64,000 nucleotides of DNA from an uncultured Chlorobiaceae bacterium (GTDB lineage Bacteria; Bacteroidota; Chlorobiia; Chlorobiales; Chlorobiaceae), in the NCBI GenBank assembly GCA_903895195.1, contig CAITSZ010000011.1:186001-250000 (forward strand). Direction: 5' to 3'. Each line of letters starts with the position of its first letter. Position 1 is the stretch's first letter. A program made the position numbers and the translations under genes. This document shows positions 1 to 10,458 of this stretch, in pieces. The notes beneath the pieces are model-generated. The model was not told the DNA's origin. It worked only from the letters and a program-made list of their open reading frames with translations, and searched no databases.

Positions 1-516
1 CTAAATCAGGTTGGTCAGGTGGTGATTCTTTCCCACAGCAAACCGTTCCTTTGTCGAGTTTGGGAAAGCGCTACGTCCGTTCAGAAAGGGGCGCTTCAAG
101 TTGTAAGACAAGGAACGTCGTCCACGATTGCTCATTGGGACGTGAATGCCGATTCAATAACTGAGAATGACAGGCGGCATGAGGCAATGCGGAATTATTT
201 AATCAATGGCGGGCCTAATGAGCGGGAAATCGCGGCAGCAATTCGACCAAGTCTCGAAGCGTTCTTTCGAGTTGCATATCCAGCGTATTTCCCCCCGGGG
301 ACTCTTCTTGGGCCTTTTCGCGGCATCTGTAGCCAGCGGGTAGGTACACCACAGGAAATCTTGTCTCAGCAAGATATAGATGAATTGAGAGATATTGGTG
401 AATATGCCAATCTGTTTCATCACGACACTAACCCAGCGTGGGCATCGGAAGTGATCAACAGCACGCAACTTGAAGGTTTTGTTCGGCGAGCTTTGGCTTT
501 TGCGAAGCGTCCATAG
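1..516 (+). CDS. AAA-family ATPase, C-terminal part (RloC/type I RM-associated type), cut by window edge
   Basis: The reading frame is open from base 1, so the gene starts outside the window; about 171 residues are visible. The first residues, QVVILSHSKPFLCRVW, resemble the strand after Walker B plus the conserved histidine region of ABC/AAA ATPases. The tail (YANLFHHDTNPAWASEVIN, then FVRRALAFAKRP) matches what I recall of the C-terminus of large AAA ATPases found beside type I restriction-modification genes, some related to the RloC anticodon nuclease. Walker A lies outside the window. The C-terminus looks intact. A stub resembling the start of hsdR follows 13 bases later, which supports a former restriction operon. 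Function in defence is inferred, not shown. Confidence 0.65.
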   Translation, partial: LNQVGQVVILSHSKPFLCRVWESATSVQKGALQVVRQGTSSTIAHWDVNADSITENDRRHEAMRNYLINGGPNEREIAAAIRPSLEAFFRVAYPAYFPPGTLLGPFRGICSQRVGTPQEILSQQDIDELRDIGEYANLFHHDTNPAWASEVINSTQLEGFVRRALAFAKRP

Positions 517-529
517 CTAGGAAATATCG

Positions 530-604
530 ATGCCCAAACCCGGAGAACATGAATCTCGACACCGAGTCGTGATTTGCAGAATTCGTGCAGACGTTATCCC
601 ATAA
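530..604 (+). pseudogene. hsdR: 5' stub of a type I restriction subunit R gene (hsdR)
   Basis: ATG at 530 follows a GGAA box and opens with MPKPGEH. This heptapeptide is, as I recall, the usual N-terminus of many HsdR proteins (MPKPGEHKTVQARIL). The frame stays weakly similar for a few residues (VVICRIRADV against TVQARILAYA) and stops at codon 25. A real HsdR is about 1000 residues. I read it as the relic of an hsdR gene whose body has been deleted, directly downstream of the ATPase that normally precedes it. Seven conserved residues is thin evidence, so a chance short ORF remains possible. Confidence 0.45.
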
Positions 605-928
605 ACTTACAATACTTGTGATTAGATCAGTCACTTTTTGCTCGATAAATTAAAGCATGTAAAGTCCTCCTTTTTTGTCGCCAAGATGTGTTGTATAACA
701 ATCATTATGTAATCTACGATAACGTAATATCCTGAAATGTGTTAAGTGTAATTTAGCTTCTGAAGCCCACTTTTTTTCTTCTCTATTTTGTTATGGGTCT
801 CGATAGGGATAGGGTTGTATTGAGAGCAAATTTCTGTGCGGATAACTGACCAACATGGACTATGAAAATCAAATATTTGCCAGTAAAAACGGTTTGCTGT
901 CCAATATTTGATGCCTAATTATTAACCG
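605..928. other. AT-rich intergenic stretch without a recognisable gene
   Basis: 324 bases between the hsdR-like stub and the 3' end of higA. No ORF of plausible length, RNA gene or clear terminator was recognised. It lies where the deleted part of the restriction locus would have been. Confidence 0.6.
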
Positions 929-1270
929 TTAATGGCTTGATAGAGCATTTCCGGCCATATTGGCCACCTTCGGAGCTAAAGGGGTTATGCTTTTTAGCAG
1001 GTGATCTTCTGCATTTTTTGCATGATAGAGATCCCATCGCTGTTGGAGATTCATCCAGTAGTCAGCGGAAAGGTTGAAATATTTTGCGAGTCTCAGTGCT
1101 GTGGCCGGTGTTACACCACGTCTGCCATTGATGATTTCATTAACCCGCTGATAAGGAACGTGGATAGCGTCAGCTAATTGCCGCTGGGTAATTCCCATGG
1201 GGTTCAAAAACTCTTCAAGAAGCATTTCTCCAGGATGAGTCGGTGCACGATGTGTCGGTATGCGTAACAT
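929..1270 (-). CDS. higA: HigA-family antitoxin (XRE-type helix-turn-helix)
   Basis: 113-residue DNA-binding antitoxin of the HigA/VapI family. It has the typical opening HPGEMLLEEFLNPMGITQ, followed by a helix-turn-helix (about residues 26-66, QRQLADAIHVPYQRVNEIING) and the family ending LSADYWMNLQQRWDL. In intact type II systems the antitoxin neutralises the HigB mRNA interferase and represses its own promoter. The ATG at 1270 overlaps by one base the stop codon of a 15-codon ORF that resembles the start of HigB, so the toxin gene appears to be lost. No other toxin gene is seen on either side. The antitoxin may persist as a stand-alone repressor or as protection against related toxins. Confidence 0.85.
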   Translation of the reverse strand: MLRIPTHRAPTHPGEMLLEEFLNPMGITQRQLADAIHVPYQRVNEIINGRRGVTPATALRLAKYFNLSADYWMNLQQRWDLYHAKNAEDHLLKSITPLAPKVANMAGNALSSH

Positions 1271-1317
1271 TATCGCTTCTTTTTATCTGTTGCCTGATCC
1301 TTAACGGATTGTATCAT
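1270..1317 (-). pseudogene. higB: 15-codon remnant of a higB toxin gene
   Basis: On the minus strand, ATG at 1317 starts MIQSVKDQATDKKKR and ends in TAA overlapping the higA start (TAATG). HigB toxins commonly begin MIQSFKDK/MIKSFRCK and are about 92 residues, encoded immediately upstream of higA. The match covers about 11 residues, after which the frame runs into lysine codons and stops. An internal deletion that removed the toxin body but kept the start and the coupling to higA would give this arrangement. A regulatory leader peptide is the alternative. Confidence 0.45.
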
Positions 1318-1700
1318 GGTAACACGGCTATCATGCTATTTATTGAAAGTAACTAATTATTTTCGGATGCCAAGAGAAATACTTGACAATGAATATGCTG
1401 TTTATCAACACCATGAAAAAGAATTAAAATACACTTTTTCTAACGTTATCTGACGTTTGCTTGACAGCGCAAGAGCTTGGGAGCGGAGTTCATAACGTAC
1501 CGTGGCAACCTTTTTATTGCTTTGGGGAGTTTCTTGAGGTGCTGGTGTTTTGTGATGGTGTGTGGTTGGTGTATATTTAATAAGAAAATTGATTATTAAC
1601 ACGCATAGTCTTTCGTAGTGTAACGGTGCGAAGCAAACTCAGTTTGCTTGGCGATGAAAATCGAATCAACCCGGAACTGAAAGGACGCAGAGAAAAAGCC
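1318..1700. other. Intergenic stretch upstream of the unknown gene pair
   Basis: About 380 bases. A possible plus-strand promoter is TTGACA at 1383-1388 followed by a weak AT-rich -10 region near 1403. Upstream of higB/higA, the minus strand carries only AT-rich sequence. I see no convincing gene; the small ORF on the minus strand at 1405-1602 has a composition unlike its neighbours and no family resemblance. Confidence 0.4.
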
Positions 1701-2315
1701 ATGAGCGAGCAACCCGTTTCTGATTCCATCCAATCCAAGTCTATCGCAGTCGCTGTAGCGCCCTCCATCTCCAGGCTCTTGGGGGTAGTGCCGATTTTAC
1801 CGGGAGAGTCTGCCGATCTCTATCAGGCAAGTCTTGATACGCTTATCGAAGAGTTAGGCGCTCGTTCAGTGCTTCAGGTCTACCTCGCTGAAAAAATCCA
1901 TGAATGCCTCTGGTGGATGCGTCGCTATGAGGAGCAAAAGCGGGCGACAGTCAGTATCCGGATGGCCTCAGAGCTTAATTCTGGTGTTCCTTTTCACAGC
2001 CTCACCACGGAAGCGCAGATTCGCAACTCCCTTCTGGCCCATAAGGTTGATGCCGGCATCGAAGAAGCCCTCAATACTCGTCGGCATACCCTTGAGTCAC
2101 TCCGACAAGTAGCCATGAGAGGGGCGCACTTGGATATTCTTCAGCTCGACCAGCAAATCGCCCTCCAAACCAAAATCCTGGCCGGCCTCCAGGCCTCCTA
2201 CGAAGTGGCCTTCAACCGCAAAATGAATGTCGAGCGCATGCAACTGCAAAACGCATTGCTCCGTCGCAATTTACAGCCCATCGAAGTAGACGCAATAGAG
2301 CTCACCCAACCATGA
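1701..2315 (+). CDS. Conserved protein of unknown function, first of a coupled pair
   Basis: 204-residue, mostly helical, soluble protein of unknown function. ATG at 1701 (MSEQPVSDSIQS) is preferred; an in-frame GTG at 1626 would add 25 residues without family-like sequence. The core GARSVLQVYLAEKIHECLWW followed by MRRYEEQKRAT resembles the segment LxExIxxxLWxxRR that I recall in the C-terminal part of another widespread unknown family whose hallmark is the motif in the next gene. The C-terminal third is a probable coiled coil rich in Leu, Gln and Arg. The stop overlaps the next start by four bases (ATGA), so the two are translationally coupled and probably act together. No membrane segment or catalytic motif is visible. 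Confidence 0.6.
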   Translation: MSEQPVSDSIQSKSIAVAVAPSISRLLGVVPILPGESADLYQASLDTLIEELGARSVLQVYLAEKIHECLWWMRRYEEQKRATVSIRMASELNSGVPFHSLTTEAQIRNSLLAHKVDAGIEEALNTRRHTLESLRQVAMRGAHLDILQLDQQIALQTKILAGLQASYEVAFNRKMNVERMQLQNALLRRNLQPIEVDAIELTQP

Positions 2316-2755
2316 CCAGCCCTGAACGTGATCATTTTTCTCCTCACTCAGCACTCAGCACTTTCTTTCCCCTTGCCAACTGCCCACTCTCTTCCTCTTC
2401 CCTCAGCACTGTTCCAACTATGACGAACGCTAAACGTACCGCCGCAAATCAGCGTAACGCGCTACGCTCATCCGGCCCCCGAACAGACGCAGGCAAAAGG
2501 AGATCCTCTGTTAACGCCATGCGGCACGGCCTCACAACATCGATCGAAACCTCCCTCTGGTGGCCTCACCTCCAGTCGCTCCAGGCTCTTCTCGAGTCCG
2601 ACGGACTGAATCCACCGGAAGCCCGAGAGCTTGCACTATGCATCCTCAACTACGAGCGCAACGTCCAGTCCCACCGCAAGCTCCATCATGCCATCAGGCA
2701 CCTCAGGCGAGCAGCAAATCAGTTAATCACGCAGTGCAAGAGCTTGACGATTTGA
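2312..2755 (+). CDS. Unknown protein with the GPRTxxGKxxSxxNAxRHGL motif
   Basis: 147 residues from the coupled start at 2312; a second ATG at 2420 begins directly at the conserved part (MTNAKRTAANQRNALRSS). The stretch NQRNALRSSGPRTDAGKRR, then SSVNAMRHGLTT, is a recurrent N-terminal signature of a large family of unknown function. The 36 residues between the two possible starts (HSALSTFFPLANCPLSSSSL and similar) are translated from degenerate 7-bp repeats, so they are probably not ancestral protein. No ribosome-binding site precedes 2420, which favours coupled initiation at 2312. Basic, soluble, no catalytic motif seen. It might bind nucleic acid, but nothing in the sequence proves that. 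Confidence 0.55.
   Translation: MTSPERDHFSPHSALSTFFPLANCPLSSSSLSTVPTMTNAKRTAANQRNALRSSGPRTDAGKRRSSVNAMRHGLTTSIETSLWWPHLQSLQALLESDGLNPPEARELALCILNYERNVQSHRKLHHAIRHLRRAANQLITQCKSLTI
2344..2411 (+). repeat. Heptanucleotide repeat block A, inside a coding sequence
   Basis: Contains CACTCAG-CACTCAG-CACT (2346-2362 region), then GCCAACT-GCCCACT (2374-2388 region) and CTCAGCACTG at 2402-2411. These are the same 7-bp units as in the other blocks of this window. They separate the coupled start of the gene at 2312 from its conserved domain. Confidence 0.7.
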
Positions 2756-2798
2756 GGCGGTTTAATAAAATTTACAAAACGAACCCACTCACCAAGTC

Positions 2799-2935
2799 CA
2801 GTTTGCAGTCCACAGTAAGCAGTAGGCACTCCAAATCCCTCAACCCCCTCTATCTTCACTTGCCAACTGCCCACTGCCAACTGCCCACTGCCCACTGCCA
2901 ACTGCCCACTTCTTCATCTTCGCTCAGCACTGAGC
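2799..2935. repeat. Heptanucleotide repeat block B (three sub-arrays)
   Basis: Sub-array 1 (2799-2833) is five consecutive 7-mers: CAGTTTG, CAGTCCA, CAGTAAG, CAGTAGG, CACTCCA. Sub-array 2 (2861-2909) is seven consecutive units of TGCCAAC or TGCCCAC. Sub-array 3 (2921-2935) is CGCTCAGCACTGAGC. Period seven is exact in each; only unit content varies. It fills most of the 320-base gap between the unknown gene pair and the ABC-ATPase gene. Confidence 0.85.
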
Positions 2936-2962
2936 ATAGGATTGCAGCTTTTCCGCAAATAC

Positions 2963-2987
2963 AGCTCCGTCTTTCGGGGCTTTTTTG
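2963..2987 (+). terminator. Rho-independent terminator
   Basis: Seven-pair stem AGCTCCG/CGGGGCT (one G-U pair) with loop TCTTT, running directly into six T residues. It would end transcripts of the unknown gene pair before the housekeeping cluster starting at 3077. Confidence 0.75.
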
Positions 2988-3076
2988 TTATATAATACCA
3001 TACAGGTTGTATGTGTAAAAAGCTTATGACGTTAACGGCTGGATTGTAAAGAATAACATTACGGAAACAGTAACTG

Positions 3077-3820
3077 ATGGCTGAAGTCATTCTCAAACTT
3101 GAGGGTATACGAAAGGAGCTTGAGCTTTCTCGTGATATCCGTCAGACCATCATCCCGAACCTATCTGTAGAAATTATGGCAGGGGAGTTCGTTGCTATTA
3201 CAGGGCCTTCAGGTTCCGGTAAATCAACACTGCTCTATATTATGGGCGGGCTCGACAAGCCGACAGCAGGCAAGGTATGGCTTGATGGAGAGGCGATTAA
3301 CGAAAAGAGTGAGCCTGAAATGAACCGGATCCGGAACGAAAAGATAGGGTTTATCTATCAGTTTCATTTTTTATTGCCGGAGTTTAATGCTGTCGACAAT
3401 GTCAGTATGCCGATGATGATCAATGGCCGGCGCACGAGAAAGGAGATTAAGGATAGAGCGAAGTTGCTGCTCGATCTGGTTGAAATGCAGAACAAGTATA
3501 CCAACAAGCCAAGCCAGCTTTCGGGGGGGCAGCAGCAGCGCGTCGCTATTGCCCGGGCACTGGCAAATGAGCCTAAAGTGCTTCTTGGGGATGAGCCGAC
3601 CGGCAACCTCGATTCGCGCTCTGCGAACAATGTTTATAATCTTTTTGACCGTCTCAACCGGGAGCTGCATCAGACCGTAATTGTTGTCACCCACGATGAG
3701 GAGTTTGCCAACCGTGCAGGGCGGCGGATCCATCTCGTTGACGGAAAGATAGAGAGCGATGTACTGTTGCGGCCGATGGTAGACAATAGAGCAGAAGAGC
3801 AAATGCAGACCATGAATTAA
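3077..3820 (+). CDS. ABC transporter ATP-binding protein, LolD/MacB-like
   Basis: 247-residue ATPase subunit of the LolD/FtsE/MacB class. Walker [10 protein letters not shown] is at 43-51, Q-loop near Q95, signature LSGGQQQ at 148-154, Walker B VLLGDE at 168-173 followed by PTGNLD, and switch histidine H206. It energises an integral permease that either releases lipoproteins (LolCDE) or drives a MacAB-type pump, but no permease gene is in the window. The residue string [20 protein letters not shown] is typical of LolD. The start is ATG 3077. cruA follows after 23 bases on the same strand, so the two may be cotranscribed even though their functions appear unrelated. Confidence 0.85.
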   Translation: MAEVILKLEGIRKELELSRDIRQTIIPNLSVEIMAGEFVAITGPSGSGKSTLLYIMGGLDKPTAGKVWLDGEAINEKSEPEMNRIRNEKIGFIYQFHFLLPEFNAVDNVSMPMMINGRRTRKEIKDRAKLLLDLVEMQNKYTNKPSQLSGGQQQRVAIARALANEPKVLLGDEPTGNLDSRSANNVYNLFDRLNRELHQTVIVVTHDEEFANRAGRRIHLVDGKIESDVLLRPMVDNRAEEQMQTMN

Positions 3821-3843
3821 TACCTTTTTAACTATAGACACTT

Positions 3844-7423
<3,580 letters not shown>

Positions 7424-7625
7424 GGTTGAAGAAAATGGTAATCACTATTGTTATGCAACAGGATGCATAATGGTTCCTCACTTGCCGGGTTGCAATATTC
7501 GGATCTGCAAAAATTCATGCAGACCGGCTGACCGAGGAGCATGCCTGTCGTAATTTTACAAAATATCAAGCAGAGATAGAATCAAACAATCGGATCAGTA
7601 ACCAGTTGAAACCGCCATTAAACCT

Positions 7626-8006
7626 GTGAACGTCAACAGACACTATGTGACAATTCTCTTCCGTCTTTTATTGGCAGGTACTCTGCTCTTTATAAGCTGG
7701 CAGGCTACAATCCGCAATGGGATAGCACTTCCTCTTGCCAACAGCGACAAGGAACTGCATTTTCTTGCTTTTTGTACCCTTGCTGTTCTGTTGGATTTCG
7801 CTTTTCCAAAGAGTCGTTTCGGGTGGTTCAAGATTCTCGCGCTGATTGGTTACGGAATCTTGATAGAGGTAGTCCAATCTTTTTTTCCATACCGCTCAAC
7901 TGAACTGGCGGACGTATTTGCTGATATTGTTGGTATTTTTGCTTATGCGGTGACCATACCGCTCCTTCGACGGTTCACTTTTTATCAGGAGTACCGTCAG
8001 TTGTAA
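7626..8006 (+). CDS. VanZ-family small membrane protein
   Basis: 126 residues with a GTG start at 7626. Four hydrophobic segments and the family signatures DKELHFLAFCTLAVLLDF and GILIEVVQSFFPYRS followed by ELADVFADIVG place it in the VanZ-like family, whose founding member gives low-level teicoplanin resistance; most members have no assigned role. Single gene between ligA and the convergent menG. The stop codon lies in the loop of an inverted repeat. Confidence 0.8.
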   Translation: MNVNRHYVTILFRLLLAGTLLFISWQATIRNGIALPLANSDKELHFLAFCTLAVLLDFAFPKSRFGWFKILALIGYGILIEVVQSFFPYRSTELADVFADIVGIFAYAVTIPLLRRFTFYQEYRQL

Positions 8007-8019
8007 TGTCCTGACGGTA
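7992..8019. terminator. Inverted repeat between convergent genes, terminator-like
   Basis: Perfect nine-pair inverted repeat TACCGTCAG/CTGACGGTA with a ten-base loop that contains the TAA stop of the VanZ-family gene. There is no T-run on either side, so it is not a classical intrinsic terminator. Its place between convergent genes suggests 3'-end formation or RNA stabilisation. Confidence 0.45.
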
Positions 8020-8045
8020 TGGTCTTGCGTGAAAGAGCGGTCTTA

Positions 8046-8795
8046 TTATTTGGATGCGATATAAAGAATTGATGTTTCAAAGGTCATCGGAAAAAATTCA
8101 GCCGTTTTGAAGCCGTTTTTTTTCAGAATGGCTGTAAATGCAGTAGTCTGAGGAAACTGTTCAACCGAGTGCGGGAGGTAATCATAGGCAAAACTTGATT
8201 TGCTGAACAATCCTGCAATTTTGGGGAGGACCTTTTTAAAGTAGATCAGGTATAGTTTTTTCATCACCCCGTTGCGCGGGATCATCGGTTCAATAATAAA
8301 GGCATGGCCACCCGGTTTCAGGACACGGTGGAACTCCCGCATTCCCTTGGCAAGGTCTTCAAAATTTCGTACTCCAAACCCTGCACTGACGACATCAAAA
8401 CTGGCATCCTGAAAGGGAAGTTCTTCGGCATATCCTTCCAGAAAAGTGATCTTCGGGTACTTCTTTCTTGCTATGGCCAGCATTTCAGGCGACAGGTCAA
8501 GTGCCGTTACCTTTGCGCCTGATATTTTTGCCATGGAGTCCGCCAGATCACCTGTGCCTGTAGCTACGTCAAGAATTCTCGGCGAAGGATTTTTCTCAAG
8601 AAGTTTTTTTGCCTTGCTTGTGGCCTTGGCCCGCCAGTAATTATCTATTCCAAGACTCAAAAGATGATTCAAAAAATCATATGTTGGTGCAACCTCGTCA
8701 AACATTCGTTGAATCGAGGCTCTTGATTTGGTCTGGTTGAGGGATTTGGCGCTCTCTTTTGATTGACTTACTGCCATGTCAATTTTTTTTACCAT
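8046..8795 (-). CDS. menG: Demethylmenaquinone methyltransferase
   Basis: 249-residue class I SAM methyltransferase of the UbiE/MenG family. It performs the last step of menaquinone synthesis, methylating demethylmenaquinone; green sulfur bacteria use menaquinone and derived chlorobiumquinone in photosynthetic electron transfer. Family motifs are [20 protein letters not shown], the SAM-binding VATGTGDLA, and [29 protein letters not shown] box six bases upstream of ATG 8795 supports that start; ATG 8777 (MAVSQSKE), just after the hisI stop, is a possible alternative. The start region overlaps the end of hisI, so the two are coupled on the minus strand. Confidence 0.93.
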   Translation of the reverse strand: MVKKIDMAVSQSKESAKSLNQTKSRASIQRMFDEVAPTYDFLNHLLSLGIDNYWRAKATSKAKKLLEKNPSPRILDVATGTGDLADSMAKISGAKVTALDLSPEMLAIARKKYPKITFLEGYAEELPFQDASFDVVSAGFGVRNFEDLAKGMREFHRVLKPGGHAFIIEPMIPRNGVMKKLYLIYFKKVLPKIAGLFSKSSFAYDYLPHSVEQFPQTTAFTAILKKNGFKTAEFFPMTFETSILYIASK

Positions 8796-9192
8796 AAACA
8801 TCTTCCGGATTAAACATCAGAGTGTCACAGATTTCCATGGTCGTATCATCTTTGGCTCTGCGATAAAAGCAGGAGTGATAGCCCGCGTGGCATGCTCCGC
8901 CGATCTGAGAGACCTTTAAGAGCAGTGTATCGCCATCGCAATCAATCAGAATCTCATGAACAGACTGCATGTTTCCGGAGGATTCCCCTTTCAGCCAGAG
9001 CTCTTTGCGGCTGCGACTCCAGTAGCAGGCTTTCTTTTTGTCCAATGTCATTTGAAGGCTTTCGCGGTTCATCCATGCCATCATCAGGACTTTTCCTGTT
9101 TCATGGTCCTGGACAATTGCCGGAACAAGTCCTTTTTCGTCAAACTTTACCGTTTCAAGAAAGCTTTTCTGTAAATCTTGATTATCGCCCAT
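8779..9192 (-). CDS. hisI: Phosphoribosyl-AMP cyclohydrolase
   Basis: 137 residues; opens the adenine ring of phosphoribosyl-AMP in histidine synthesis. Signatures: [30 protein letters not shown], the metal-binding DCDGDTLL and the zinc ligands in [14 protein letters not shown]. It is the stand-alone HisI form without the HisE pyrophosphatase domain. It overlaps the start of menG by 17 bases, while hisH and hisA are elsewhere in the window (15621-17019), so the his pathway is dispersed. Confidence 0.96.
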   Translation of the reverse strand: MGDNQDLQKSFLETVKFDEKGLVPAIVQDHETGKVLMMAWMNRESLQMTLDKKKACYWSRSRKELWLKGESSGNMQSVHEILIDCDGDTLLLKVSQIGGACHAGYHSCFYRRAKDDTTMEICDTLMFNPEDVYGKKN

Positions 9193-9358
9193 TGAAGGTG
9201 TAGATTAAGTGTTTTTTATGCAATACTCTCAGTGTTGCATCTCGGGGAAAGAAAAATGTTTTTAAAGATTGATAAAATTATGGAAAAACCAAGGTCAGAA
9301 TGGATAAAAAGTTCAAAACATGTAACTTCCTGAAGATGAATTAATAATAACGGTACCA

Positions 9359-10441
9359 ATGAAGTCTCTACAAAAATTTCTTCCAAAATATTCCATCGCT
9401 CTTGCAGTCGTTTTTATTGCGACCGTTGTTTTTCTGATTACCAAAGGAAATAGTGTCGATATTGAGGCCGGAGAGGTTACGTATGCAGAACTTGTTCAGG
9501 CCATATATGGGACTGGGTTTGTTGAGGCAGATGCAGTAGCCAACCTTAGTGCTGAGTATTCAGGCACAGTCGGTTCTGTCGGTGCACTTGAAGGTCAGAA
9601 AGTCAGTGCCGGAGAGAAAATCCTTGAAATCAAAAGCGCTAATCCTGAGCTTGCTGTCCGTCAGGCAAGAGCCTCCTTTGCCGAACAGCAGGCTTTGATG
9701 AAGGATAATCTGCTGCAGAGTACGAGAAAGAAAAACCTTTTCAAGGAAGGAGCGATATCCCGCCAGGAGGTTGATGACGCCGAAAAAAACCGCATTCAGG
9801 CAGAAGAGTTGCTTCAGCAGAAAAAGTTTATGCTGAAGATGCGAGAGGATGATCTTAATAAACTCACTGTCAGGGCTCCTTTTGCCGGTACGCTTACATT
9901 GCAGAATGTTAAGGAAGGCGATTATGTAACAGCCAATACGCTGGTAGCCAGAGTTGTTGATACTTCGAGTTATCTGGTCAGTGTTGAGGTTGATGAGCTT
10001 GATGTGCCGAAGATTCGGAATGGTCAGGCAGCAACGGTTGCTTTTGATGCCTATCCTGATCAACGTCTCTCGGCGGTTGTCTCCCGTATAGTGCCTCAGA
10101 CAGACAAGATTACCAAAACATCAAAAATTTATTTGACTATCGGAAAGTCGGTGGGCAACATACAGGCAGGCATGACAGCGACGGCAAACATCATATACAA
10201 TACAAAGCAGCACGCTCTTCTTGTCAGAAAAAGTTCTGTCTTTGAGGAAAACCATCAGAGCTATGTCTGGAAAATTGACAATGGTCGATTGAAAAAACAG
10301 CAGATTATGCAGGGCGCCAGTGATATGACCTTTATTGAGGTTCTGAAGGGATTGAAACAAGGGGATAAAATTGCACTGGTTCCTGATAAGAGTTTACATG
10401 AAGGTCTGGATGTAAAGATTAGGGCGCCTCGAAAGTCCTGA
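9359..10441 (+). CDS. Periplasmic adaptor of an RND/ABC efflux system (HlyD family)
   Basis: 360 residues. An N-terminal membrane anchor (about 10-29, YSIALAVVFIATVVFLI) is followed by the biotinyl-lipoyl half (GQKVSAGEKILEIKSANPEL), a short coiled-coil hairpin, the second lipoyl half (VRAPFAGTLTLQNVKEGDYV) and beta-barrel and membrane-proximal domains. Such adaptors connect an inner-membrane pump to an outer-membrane channel. No permease, ATPase or channel gene is adjacent; the ferrochelatase-like gene follows after 17 bases. Substrate unknown. Confidence 0.85.
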   Translation: MKSLQKFLPKYSIALAVVFIATVVFLITKGNSVDIEAGEVTYAELVQAIYGTGFVEADAVANLSAEYSGTVGSVGALEGQKVSAGEKILEIKSANPELAVRQARASFAEQQALMKDNLLQSTRKKNLFKEGAISRQEVDDAEKNRIQAEELLQQKKFMLKMREDDLNKLTVRAPFAGTLTLQNVKEGDYVTANTLVARVVDTSSYLVSVEVDELDVPKIRNGQAATVAFDAYPDQRLSAVVSRIVPQTDKITKTSKIYLTIGKSVGNIQAGMTATANIIYNTKQHALLVRKSSVFEENHQSYVWKIDNGRLKKQQIMQGASDMTFIEVLKGLKQGDKIALVPDKSLHEGLDVKIRAPRKS

Positions 10442-10458
10442 GATTACCACTATGGTTC

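Noticed and set aside
1405-1602. 65-codon minus-strand ORF upstream of the unknown gene pair
   Set aside because: No ribosome-binding site, odd His/Thr/Gln-rich composition and no family resemblance.
2799-2935. CRISPR array
   Set aside because: Units are 7 bp, contiguous and degenerate, with no spacers; no cas genes are nearby.
2560-3018. 152-codon plus-strand ORF overlapping the 3' end of the second unknown gene
   Set aside because: Runs through heptamer repeats and the terminator in another frame; the overlapping frame carries the conserved motif.
7451-7470. Hairpin TTATGCA/TGCATAA after ligA
   Set aside because: Perfect but short and AT-rich, no T-run; too weak to call a terminator or RNA gene.
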